A stretch of DNA of 64,000 bases from positions 1 through 64,000 of the forward strand of contig NZ_CAHS01000017.1 of the NCBI RefSeq assembly GCF_001050515.1. The letters are read 5' to 3'. The position numbers and the translations under genes are program-made. The stretch comes from Erwinia piriflorinigrans CFBP 5888. Its GTDB lineage: Bacteria > Pseudomonadota > Gammaproteobacteria > Enterobacterales > Enterobacteriaceae. Below are positions 51,845 through 59,839 of the stretch, piece by piece; the stretch's first letter is position 1, and each line of letters begins with the position of its first letter. The notes under the pieces were generated by a model. The model saw only the letters and a program-made list of their open reading frames with translations, was not told the origin of the DNA and did not search any database.

Positions 51845-51864
51845 AGGGCGGCTGAAGGTAAAGG

Positions 51865-51900
51865 GCCGGAAGGATCTTTGGGATCGTTTCCGGCTATAAT
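51865..51900. terminator. Hairpin between symE-like gene and immunity gene
   Basis: GCCGGAA (51865-51871) pairs with TTCCGGC (51888-51894), with an inner GATC/GATC pair. TATAATTTAG follows on the plus strand. It lies in the 56-base gap between two convergent genes. Confidence 0.55.
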
Positions 51901-52332
51901 TTAGATATAGGACATTAATCTTTTATAAACATATTCAATGAAGTCATTTGCATACTTTTCTTCTTTATTTCCAAAGAGAACATACACAGATGCAATATCG
52001 CTAGTTTTAAAATAAAACTCCTCACCAAAATCAGTATTAGATAAGACTATTTTACCAAGAGCCAAGTTTTTATTTGCAATAGTGTTTTGATAGACTATAT
52101 CCCCGCCTACCGCTTCATCAAATGGCATGCAGTAAATACTATATATTTCTTCCCCGCATATTTCACCACCCCCGAACTCACCTAAAAACCATTTATAACC
52201 TTCTGGCAAGGTAACACCCAGCGCTTGCTCACACTTATCGATCCACTGAGATTCCGGCGCATCTTCTGAACTTCCTAAGTTAACAATATCTTCATGTTTC
52301 TTAAGAACATTCAGTAAGTCGTTTCTGTTCAT
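51901..52332 (-). CDS. SUKH (SMI1/KNR4) family immunity protein
   Basis: 143 residues. The SMI1/KNR4-type core is visible as IDKCEQALGVTLPEGYKWFLGEFGGG-like sequence (about 31-56), followed by acidic segments, the usual surface for binding a basic nuclease. Its ATG overlaps the rhs stop as ATGA, so it is coupled to the toxin and is the expected cognate immunity protein. It is markedly AT-richer than the Rhs core, like the toxin tip. Assignment to the family is by pattern; cognate pairing is inferred from position. Confidence 0.85.
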   Translation of the reverse strand: MNRNDLLNVLKKHEDIVNLGSSEDAPESQWIDKCEQALGVTLPEGYKWFLGEFGGGEICGEEIYSIYCMPFDEAVGGDIVYQNTIANKNLALGKIVLSNTDFGEEFYFKTSDIASVYVLFGNKEEKYANDFIEYVYKRLMSYI

Positions 52333-52709
52333 AGATATCCACCCGCTCTATGCATCCAATATTGTGTTCGCCAAGTATTAAACTCGGCCCTGTTAATACC
52401 TGATGGTATTGTATTAGGATTTATATGAATCACACCATGATTAACTTTATGGAAGGTTTGACTCATCTCGGCAATAGGGCCTTTTTGAGATTGCAACATA
52501 TGATGTAAGTTCACGGCATTCCCATCATATCCAACCGGTGCCCGCCCTGTAGCCATTCTGTCAATATTTGTACCTTTAAATACTTTACCTTTATCACGCC
52601 AGGTAGTCATTTTATAAGGATCAAACAAATCATCACGCTGATAAACTTTATTACCTTTAAATTGAACCGGTTCATTCGGCCAATGTTCTCTACCCGTTGA
52701 GCACTTACT
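52329..52709 (-). other. Exchangeable toxin tip of the Rhs protein
   Basis: The segment encodes residues 1295-1420, immediately after DPLGL, where Rhs proteins are cleaved and tips are swapped. Base composition changes from GC-rich core to visibly AT-rich tip at this point, and the AT-rich character continues through the immunity gene. The toxin and immunity unit therefore looks acquired as a block of about 800 bases. Confidence 0.8.
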
Positions 52710-55700
52710 CAAACCAAGAGGATCGATCCACCCATACGGATTCGGCGCATACTGGTATAAGTTCATCCCCCCCGACAGCCCCACCGGATCCTGGGTCGTA
52801 AACCTTCCCACTTCAGGCTCGTAGTAACGGAACAGATTATAGTGCAGTCCGCTCTCGTTGTCCTGGTACTGCCCGGCGTAGCGCAGCGGCTGGTCGTAGA
52901 CTGTCCCCGTGCGTTGTGCCGCTCCGGCGGTGGTCTGGCCCAGCAGCTTGCCAAAGGTATCGTACTGTCCCGACCAACGCAGATTACCCTCTGCATCGGT
53001 GACCTCCAGCGGCGCGCTGTTAAGGTCGCTGTTCAGCCAGTAAATATCCGCCTGCGGCCCCTCTCCGGCCTGTTCGATAGCCGCCAGCGGCGTCCACGGG
53101 CTTTCCGGGTCGTAACTCCATGTGCGGCGCGTGCCGTTGGCGCGCTGCTCTTGCAGCAGCCGGTAGCCCTGCCACAGAAAACGCGTGGTCTGCGGCGCTT
53201 TATCTGCGTAGGTCACCTCTTTACGGCTACGCCTGCCCAGCGCGTCATAGTGATACTGTGCACTGAACTCGCCCTGCGGACCCCAGCCTCGGGCGCGTAT
53301 CAGGCGGTTATCGGCGTCATAGGTGTAATGCTGCTCGTTGACCCCGTGACGGCGGCTGACCAGATTGCCCCAGGCATCGTAACGGTAGAACAGCCGCTGC
53401 CAGTGCGCCAGGCGGTTGTCGCTTAGCGGCTGCGGCGGCAGGTACTGTTCCGGGTCGTCGTGTGGGCTTTTCTCGCCCAGCAGGTTATCGGCGGCATCAT
53501 ACAACAGTCGGCTGCCCGTCTTGCCGGACTTCAGCTCGCGGTGCTGCAACAGGCGACCTTCGGCATCGTAGCCGTAGTGTACTTCACCACGCAGCGCATC
53601 GCTGACGCCCGCCAGCTCACCACGCCCGGTATAGCGGAACGCACGCCACAGAATGCCCTCTTCCGGCCGGGTTATCTTGCCGTCACTGAAGGCGCTGCTC
53701 TGCCAGCTGCGTCTGCCCAGCGCATCGTAGCGGCGCTGTTGGTGCAGCGCGCCCTGGCTGCGCCCGGTTTCGCGGTGCAGGCGGTCACGGGTAAATTCAC
53801 TGACCAGCTGCTGGTTAAACTTCAGCGCACTGGCGTGGCCGGAGCCGTAGTGCAGCCATTGCAGGCTGTCGCCCTGCGGCAGCGTCAATGCCTGTAGGTT
53901 AGCCAGCGCGTCCCATTGGTAGTGCAGCTCACCATTCACGCCGCGCTCGTACAGCAGGTTGCCTGCCCTATCGTACTTCAGCTCAATGCAGTCCGCTTCA
54001 ATCCCCAGCTCTGCCCCAGCGGCGGTGGGCGTACGCGTAAGCCGGGTCAGTCTGCCTGCTGCGTCATAGTGATGCTGCCATTCGGCGCTGTCGTTGCCGC
54101 GCCATTCCAGCCGCCCCGCCCCGTCAAAGCGGAAGCGGTGCAGGCGATGAGGCGGCGGCGTGAGGCTGTTCTGCGGGCCGGTTTCCCGATGTTCGGCAAG
54201 CTGGCCGTCCGTGCCGTAGCGGTACAGGTGGTCGGTGTTGTCCGGGCGGCGTTCGGCGGTCATGCGCCCGGCGGCATCGTAGCTGAACTGATACTCGCCG
54301 CCGTTGCCGTTCTCCAGACGCGTCAGCCAGCCGCGCGGGGTGTAGTGATAGTTTCGTGTGCGGTCGATGCGGTCGGTGACGCTGAGCGGCTGACCCAGCA
54401 GGTTGTAGCGCCAGCGCGTCTCGCTGCCAAGCGGGTCCTGATGGCGCGCCAGCTGCCCGCGTTCGTTCCAGGCGAAGTGCTCCTCGCTGCCGTCCGCGTG
54501 GCGCAGGGTGTGCAAACGCCCGGCAGCATCCCACAGATATTGGGTCAGATGGCCTTCCGCATCGGTACGGTCGGTGAGCTGTCCGTAAACGTCATAGGCA
54601 TATGCGGTGACGCTGCCGGAACAGTCGGTATAGCGCGTCAGCAGCCCCTGACCGTTCCACTCAAGCCGAGCCACGCCGCCGAGGGCGTCGGTGATACGGG
54701 TCGGCAGGCTCTCTTCTTCATCCGGATAGTGATAAAGCGTGGTGTTTTCAGCCGCATCGGTCTGTTTAATCAGGCGTCCGTGGCTGTCCCGCTGCTGGGA
54801 CTCGCGGCTGCCGTCCGGGTGGGTGACAGAGACCAGACGGTCGCTGTTACGTTCGTACTGGTAAAAGGTTTTGCGCCCGGACGGGTCAGTTTCACTCAGC
54901 AGTCGCCCATAGCGATCCCACTCGCTCTGGCGCTGGCCGCCGCCCGGCAACAGCACGCTGCACAGCTCGCCGCGTGCGTAGACAAACGCCAGCCGACGAC
55001 CGTCATAATCGGTGAACTGCGCCACGCTGTCGTCATCGTCCAGCTGCCAGCTGGCCTGCATACCGTCGTCGCGCACCGCCCGGCGCGTGCCGCCGTTAAA
55101 ATCGTAGTGCAGCGCCAGCTCTTCCCCGGCGCTGTGCCGCCAACCGGTGACGCGCGGCAGGCCGTCAATCTCCCGCCACAGATATTCGTTCAGCAGCCCG
55201 TTGGCATCCTGGTGGCTGGCCATCAGCCCGTCATGCCAGGTGAAACGGCGCGTGACCTCGCCAGCGCGGTTGCTCACGGTGACAAGCTGCCCTTCGTCGT
55301 CATAGCCGTAGCTGACCAGCACACGCTCACCGTCCGGGGTATGCAGCAGCACCGCACTCAGGCGGCAATGCCCGGCGGCGGTGGTCAGGTAGCGGCAGCT
55401 CAGGCGCTGGCCTGCGCTGTCCACCAGTTCGCTCAGCTGTCCCTGCTCATCGTAAAACAGCGAGGTCGCGTTGCCGCTGGCGTCCGTCAACATGTTTAGC
55501 CGGGCGGGATGCTCCCCTTCCAGCGGCGGATAGTGCCAGACCTGTTCACTGACGTCGAACAACTGCCAGCTGCCGTCGGGGTTGTGCATCAGCCAGCACT
55601 TCTCCGCCTCGCAGTAGGTTTTGCGGCCGCGCGGCACCATCGGGAACGGGACAAAATCGCCGGACGGCGCGCGCCACACCAGGCCGTCGCCGTAGGGTTG

Positions 55701-56591
55701 CAGGCTGCTTTCCCAGAACAGGCTCCAGCCGCGCCCCAGCACGCTCTCCGCCGGGTTGCCGCTGCGCCAGTAGCGCTGCCATTCGACCGGCAGGCGCGAC
55801 GGCAGCACGAAGTCCAGCTCGTCGTCGCCGGAGAGAAACTTCTGCCCGCTGATGATATCCACCGGGCGGGCGATAATGCCCGCAGCGGCGCTGGCGGTCA
55901 TCAGCGTGCCGAAGCGGCAGGCCACCTGTCCCAACTTGTTGATGCCGGGCAGTTTGCTCAGCAGTTTACCCACCTTGCCCACCTTGCTGAGCGCGCCACC
56001 CGCGCCGCCGATCAGCCCGGTAAACAGCAGCGTCAGGTCAGATGCCTTGTATACCCACTCCGGCACCTCGGGTTTTATCGCCAGCGTGGTGACGGTGCCG
56101 CCGCCGATGCGCACATTGGACGAGCCTGCCATCACCGTGGCATCACAGTTAGTTTTGTCGCCGACGCGCGCGGCGGGCTGGCCGTTAATAAACACCTTGT
56201 CGGAGCCCTGCGCCATCTGCATCGACGGCCCGTCCTTATCGCAGCCCACCTGGCTTACCGTGGCGATGGCCGCCGGTTTACCGTTGATAAACACGTTCGG
56301 CGAACCGGTCAGTATCTGACCTGAAGCGGACATGCTGCCCGCCCCGGCCCCGGCAATGCCGTCTCGCGCCGCCGTGGCCGCCTCGCCGGTGAGATAACCC
56401 ACCGCAAGGCTGGCCCCAATCAGCAATACGCCGACGCCGAGACAGGACGAGGCCAATCCGGCGACAAACAGCGCTCCGGCAGCCACGGATCCGGCGGCGG
56501 CAATCAGCCCGCCGACTATCGTACCGCCAATCATTCCGGCCAGCGCCTGGGAATGACCGATGGCGTCACCAACGCGTGCGGCTTCACTCAT
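52329..56591 (-). CDS. PAAR/Rhs polymorphic toxin with C-terminal LHH (HNH/ENDO VII) nuclease
   Basis: A 1,420-residue type VI secretion-type Rhs effector. Residues 4-13 (AARVGDAIGH) fit the prePAAR motif AARxxDxxxH. A Gly/Ala-rich double hydrophobic hairpin follows (about 18-65), then a PAAR spike domain (about 95-175) with repeated VFINGKPAA/VFINGQPAA. A DUF6531-type start (ISGQKFLSGDDELDFVLPSR) and many YD/RHS repeats lead to the core end DPVGLSGGMNLYQY and DPLGL (about 1290-1294). The last 126 residues are the toxin, with NLHHMLQSQKGPIAEM containing the LHH motif (His 1363-1364) and further His at 1381, 1385 and 1389. AAGGA lies 7 bases before the ATG. The chaperone gene ends 12 bases upstream; the immunity gene overlaps downstream. 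No vgrG is nearby, so it would use T6SS parts encoded elsewhere. Confidence 0.93.
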   Translation of the reverse strand: MSEAARVGDAIGHSQALAGMIGGTIVGGLIAAAGSVAAGALFVAGLASSCLGVGVLLIGASLAVGYLTGEAATAARDGIAGAGAGSMSASGQILTGSPNVFINGKPAAIATVSQVGCDKDGPSMQMAQGSDKVFINGQPAARVGDKTNCDATVMAGSSNVRIGGGTVTTLAIKPEVPEWVYKASDLTLLFTGLIGGAGGALSKVGKVGKLLSKLPGINKLGQVACRFGTLMTASAAAGIIARPVDIISGQKFLSGDDELDFVLPSRLPVEWQRYWRSGNPAESVLGRGWSLFWESSLQPYGDGLVWRAPSGDFVPFPMVPRGRKTYCEAEKCWLMHNPDGSWQLFDVSEQVWHYPPLEGEHPARLNMLTDASGNATSLFYDEQGQLSELVDSAGQRLSCRYLTTAAGHCRLSAVLLHTPDGERVLVSYGYDDEGQLVTVSNRAGEVTRRFTWHDGLMASHQDANGLLNEYLWREIDGLPRVTGWRHSAGEELALHYDFNGGTRRAVRDDGMQASWQLDDDDSVAQFTDYDGRRLAFVYARGELCSVLLPGGGQRQSEWDRYGRLLSETDPSGRKTFYQYERNSDRLVSVTHPDGSRESQQRDSHGRLIKQTDAAENTTLYHYPDEEESLPTRITDALGGVARLEWNGQGLLTRYTDCSGSVTAYAYDVYGQLTDRTDAEGHLTQYLWDAAGRLHTLRHADGSEEHFAWNERGQLARHQDPLGSETRWRYNLLGQPLSVTDRIDRTRNYHYTPRGWLTRLENGNGGEYQFSYDAAGRMTAERRPDNTDHLYRYGTDGQLAEHRETGPQNSLTPPPHRLHRFRFDGAGRLEWRGNDSAEWQHHYDAAGRLTRLTRTPTAAGAELGIEADCIELKYDRAGNLLYERGVNGELHYQWDALANLQALTLPQGDSLQWLHYGSGHASALKFNQQLVSEFTRDRLHRETGRSQGALHQQRRYDALGRRSWQSSAFSDGKITRPEEGILWRAFRYTGRGELAGVSDALRGEVHYGYDAEGRLLQHRELKSGKTGSRLLYDAADNLLGEKSPHDDPEQYLPPQPLSDNRLAHWQRLFYRYDAWGNLVSRRHGVNEQHYTYDADNRLIRARGWGPQGEFSAQYHYDALGRRSRKEVTYADKAPQTTRFLWQGYRLLQEQRANGTRRTWSYDPESPWTPLAAIEQAGEGPQADIYWLNSDLNSAPLEVTDAEGNLRWSGQYDTFGKLLGQTTAGAAQRTGTVYDQPLRYAGQYQDNESGLHYNLFRYYEPEVGRFTTQDPVGLSGGMNLYQYAPNPYGWIDPLGLSKCSTGREHWPNEPVQFKGNKVYQRDDLFDPYKMTTWRDKGKVFKGTNIDRMATGRAPVGYDGNAVNLHHMLQSQKGPIAEMSQTFHKVNHGVIHINPNTIPSGINRAEFNTWRTQYWMHRAGGYL

Positions 56592-56603
56592 AATAAATTC
56601 CTT

Positions 56604-57053
56604 TTATCCCTGACTGTTATCCATGGGTGCGCGGTAGCTTGCCAGCACCTGTTGCAGCAGAGCATCATCCTGCGGCGACAGCTTGCGCGGCTGCGCCAGG
56701 GTAAATACCAGCACGCGCCCTTCCGCCAGCGCAAACACCGCCTGGCGCTGCCAGATACGTTGGCCGTCACGCAGATAGCTGGCAAACACGCTTTCGCCGG
56801 GCAGCTGTTCCTCGCCCAGTGCCGCCGGTTCGCGGCCTTTCAGCACCCAGCCTTTCAGGCTGCGGGACAGGGTATCAAGCTGACGGGTGATGTAGTCCGC
56901 TGCAGCTTCATCGGGCTGTAGCGTATCGCGCGAGATATTCAGAGAGGGGGAGGCATCGTCACCGGCCAGCAGCACGTTAACGGTGCGATCGCTGTAACCT
57001 TCCGGCAGGGTCACGCTGCCTTCCGTAAAGGTACAACGGGAATAATCGGGCAT
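56604..57053 (-). CDS. EagR-type (DUF1795/DcrB-like) T6SS effector chaperone
   Basis: 149 residues of the DUF1795 family, starting MPDYSRCTFTEGSVTLPEGY and containing SLNISRDTLQPDEAAADY and a C-terminal LFTLAQP-type strand region. Eag chaperones bind the hydrophobic helices next to the prePAAR motif of their effector and load it on the VgrG spike. The gene ends 12 bases before the Rhs start, which itself carries prePAAR and the hydrophobic region, so the pair fits. AAGGA is 9 bases before the ATG. No signal peptide. Confidence 0.88.
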   Translation of the reverse strand: MPDYSRCTFTEGSVTLPEGYSDRTVNVLLAGDDASPSLNISRDTLQPDEAAADYITRQLDTLSRSLKGWVLKGREPAALGEEQLPGESVFASYLRDGQRIWQRQAVFALAEGRVLVFTLAQPRKLSPQDDALLQQVLASYRAPMDNSQG

Positions 57054-57170
57054 TACCTGAGTCCTTTTGATAAATGGGGCTTAAGCATCGCATAAGGAAA
57101 AGGGAAATTAAATCCTTTAATCGGTTATGTGAACCGCAGCCGATAAGGAGAATAATCCCAGATAAAACAG

Positions 57171-57198
57171 GTGAAAAGCCGGTTCCCCGGCTTTTCAC
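57171..57198. terminator. Terminator between mrcB and the Rhs cassette
   Basis: Perfect 12-bp stem GTGAAAAGCCGG (57171-57182) / CCGGCTTTTCAC (57187-57198) with a TTCC loop. It lies 19 bases after the mrcB stop and would insulate the cassette from mrcB transcription. The remaining bases up to the chaperone start at 57053 show no gene and must include the cassette promoter. Confidence 0.8.
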
Positions 57199-57216
57199 TC
57201 TGCGCGACTTCTGCCA

Positions 57217-59712
57217 TTACTGACCGAACATATCCTTTATCCAGCCAGATACGCCGTTAGCGTCTTTCTGCTGGTCCTGCTGCTGTAACATATGTTGTTG
57301 CTGCTGAACCTGCTGCTGTTGTTGCTGACAGAGCGCACTGGCGTCCGTGGTCCACACCGGCAGACGACGCCAGCTGCTGCTGGCGCTGTCGCAGACGAAA
57401 TTACCGGCAGAGTCGACGTTCATCGGCGCGATATCTTCCGGTGGATTCAGCATCAACGGCAGCGGAGCCTGGTTTTCCAGGTAGCGACGATAAAGCTGCA
57501 TCGCACCGGTACCGCCGTACAGTTTGGTTGGCTGGTTGTTGTCGCGACCGATCCAGGTGATCGCCACTTCTTTGCCGTCAATACCGGCAAACCAGCTGTC
57601 CACCAGGTTGTTGGTCGTACCGGTTTTCCCCGCCAGCGTTGCTTTAGGGTATTTCGCCCCCAGCGCACGCGCCGTACCGTGGTCAACCACCTGCTGCATG
57701 CTGTACAGCGTCAGGTACGCCGCCTGGGCTGGCACCGCGCGTTCCGCCTGCGGGAAGCTTTGATACAGCACGCTGCCATCTTCGGCAATCACCGAGCGTA
57801 GCGCCGACAGCGGCGCACGGCTGCCGCCGCTGGCAATGGTCTGGAAGGCCTGAGCCACTTCAACCGGAGTCAGGTTCAGCGCCCCCAGCAGCATCGCCGG
57901 AACCGGCTGTAGCTGATCTTTCGGCGCGCCAAGCCGGGTCCAGGTATCCACCACCTGCGGCAACCCCAGCGTCATACCAAGATTGACCGTCGGCACGTTC
58001 ATTGAGTTGGTCAGCGCATCCACCAGCATCACCTGGCCGCTGAAGCGGCGATCGTCGTTCTGCGGTCGCCACACCTGGCCATTCGGCTGTTTCAGCGCCA
58101 GCGGATTATCGGCGATCCAGCTGTTCAGGCGATAAACATCCGGCTGGCTCAACGCGGTGAGATAGGTGGCCGGTTTCGCCAGTGAACCGATTGAACGGCG
58201 CGCCTGTAGCGCACGGTTATAACCGGCAAACTGCGGATCGGCACCGCCTACCATCGCGCGCACTTCACCGCTGAAACGATCGACCACCACCATCGCGGTT
58301 TCCAGATCGTTCAGGCCACGCTGTTTACGCAGCGCCGGGATACCCTCTTCCACTGACTTCTCGGCCGCATCCTGCGATACCGGATCGAGGGTGGTGAAGA
58401 TTTTCACCCCGGAGAGATCCTTCACTTTATCGCCGAGGCTGGCCTGTAGCTCATTACGCACCATCTGCATAAAGGCGGGCTGCGGGGTGATCACACCGCC
58501 TTTCGGCTGCACGCCCAGCGGGCGGGCGCTCAGCATCGTGTACAGCTCCTCGTCGATCACCTTCTGCTGTTGCAGCAGGCGCAGCACCAGGTTACGGCGT
58601 TCCAGCGCCAGCTTCGGGTTGCGCCACGGGTTGTAAAGCGATGCCCCTTTCACCATACCGACCAGCAGCGCCTGCTGGTCAAGGCTCAGCTCATCCACCG
58701 GACGACCAAAGTAGTAGAGGCTGGCCAGCGGGAAGCCACGGATCTGATCGCTGCCCGCCTGGCCGAGATAGACCTCGTTCAGATAAAGCTCAAGGATACG
58801 ATCTTTGTTGTAGCGCGCATCCATGATCAGCGCCATATAGGCTTCGTTGGCTTTACGCCACAGCGAACGCTCGTTGGTCAGGAACAGGTTTTTCACCAGC
58901 TGCTGGGTCAGGGTACTCCCCCCCTGTACGGCACGTCCGGCGGTGATGTTGGCGAGGAAGGCGCGGCCAATGGAATAGAAACTGATTCCGTCATGCTGAT
59001 AGAAGTGACGGTCTTCGGTTGCCACCAGCGTATCTACCAGCAGATCCGGGAAACCGGCACGCGGCACAAACAGACGCTGTTCGCCATTTGGCGACTGCAA
59101 CATGGTAATCAGACGCGGATCGAGGCGGAAAAAGCCAAAATCACGTCCGCTTTCCAGGTTTTTTATCTCGCTCAGGCGGTCGTTACTGAAACTGAGGCGC
59201 GCGTGTATTTGCCCTTCTTTGCTGTCGGGGAAATCAAACGGGCGGCGGATCATCTCAATGCTGTTAGCCTGCACGGTAAATTCACCGGGGCGCGTCATGC
59301 GCGTTACCTGGCGATACTGTGTTCCTTCCAGCAGTGCGATCATCTCTTTCTTGTTATACGACATGCCCGGCTCAAGACTGACCATGCGCCCGTATACCGT
59401 GGCCGGAAGCTGCCAGACCTTGCCATCAATACGGCTGCGGATCTGGCTGTCCAGCCAGAAGCCATAGGCCGCCATCACCACAACGAAAATCAGGAAAAGC
59501 TTAATAAACAGGCCTAACCAGCTTCTTTTTTTACGCGCCGGGCGTGCTTTTGCTTTACGTGGCACCGGGGTTATCTCCTCGTCATCCAGGTCATCATCCT
59601 GATCGTCATAATCATCATACTGCGGTTCCCTGCGGCGACCTCGCCCCGCTTTGTTACGCGGTGGCTGGGGCGGCTTTCCTTTGCGTCCGATAGGTTCGCG
59701 ATCGTCAGACAT
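57217..59712 (-). CDS. mrcB: Penicillin-binding protein 1B
   Basis: Bifunctional peptidoglycan glycosyltransferase/transpeptidase anchored in the inner membrane, 831 residues (E. coli 844). A charged cytoplasmic tail with an Asp/Tyr tract (about 28-46) is followed by one membrane segment (about 67-87) and the UB2H domain that binds LpoB. The GT51 domain has [10 protein letters not shown] and [13 protein letters not shown]. The transpeptidase active site is [13 protein letters not shown] and the KTGTTN box is [14 protein letters not shown] glutamine-rich tract ([11 protein letters not shown]) precedes the C-terminal [12 protein letters not shown]. Confidence 0.97.
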   Translation of the reverse strand: MSDDREPIGRKGKPPQPPRNKAGRGRRREPQYDDYDDQDDDLDDEEITPVPRKAKARPARKKRSWLGLFIKLFLIFVVVMAAYGFWLDSQIRSRIDGKVWQLPATVYGRMVSLEPGMSYNKKEMIALLEGTQYRQVTRMTRPGEFTVQANSIEMIRRPFDFPDSKEGQIHARLSFSNDRLSEIKNLESGRDFGFFRLDPRLITMLQSPNGEQRLFVPRAGFPDLLVDTLVATEDRHFYQHDGISFYSIGRAFLANITAGRAVQGGSTLTQQLVKNLFLTNERSLWRKANEAYMALIMDARYNKDRILELYLNEVYLGQAGSDQIRGFPLASLYYFGRPVDELSLDQQALLVGMVKGASLYNPWRNPKLALERRNLVLRLLQQQKVIDEELYTMLSARPLGVQPKGGVITPQPAFMQMVRNELQASLGDKVKDLSGVKIFTTLDPVSQDAAEKSVEEGIPALRKQRGLNDLETAMVVVDRFSGEVRAMVGGADPQFAGYNRALQARRSIGSLAKPATYLTALSQPDVYRLNSWIADNPLALKQPNGQVWRPQNDDRRFSGQVMLVDALTNSMNVPTVNLGMTLGLPQVVDTWTRLGAPKDQLQPVPAMLLGALNLTPVEVAQAFQTIASGGSRAPLSALRSVIAEDGSVLYQSFPQAERAVPAQAAYLTLYSMQQVVDHGTARALGAKYPKATLAGKTGTTNNLVDSWFAGIDGKEVAITWIGRDNNQPTKLYGGTGAMQLYRRYLENQAPLPLMLNPPEDIAPMNVDSAGNFVCDSASSSWRRLPVWTTDASALCQQQQQQVQQQQHMLQQQDQQKDANGVSGWIKDMFGQ

Positions 59713-59839
59713 CTGTTTCAGTTCTCCAGGGGCAGGCGTCGGCCGGGCCGACTACTCTCTTCTCACAACGGCCTTTGCGGAACCAGAACCTTCTGAATCG
59801 TCCGGTCGCTGCGTGAAATCCGTCAGTCGGGCATATAAA

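Noticed and set aside
53916-55499. 527-codon plus-strand open frame opposite rhs
   Set aside because: It is antisense to the GC-rich Rhs core, where long spurious frames are expected. Translation is Ala/Val/Gln-rich with no recognisable motif.
52800-55800. Possible tandem DNA repeat array
   Set aside because: The periodicity is at protein level (YD/RHS repeats, for example YDAAGR and YHYTPRGW-like units). The DNA copies are diverged, and no CRISPR-like exact repeats with spacers were seen.
55509-56324. 271-codon plus-strand open frame
   Set aside because: Antisense to the PAAR and N-terminal region of the Rhs gene; shadow frame.
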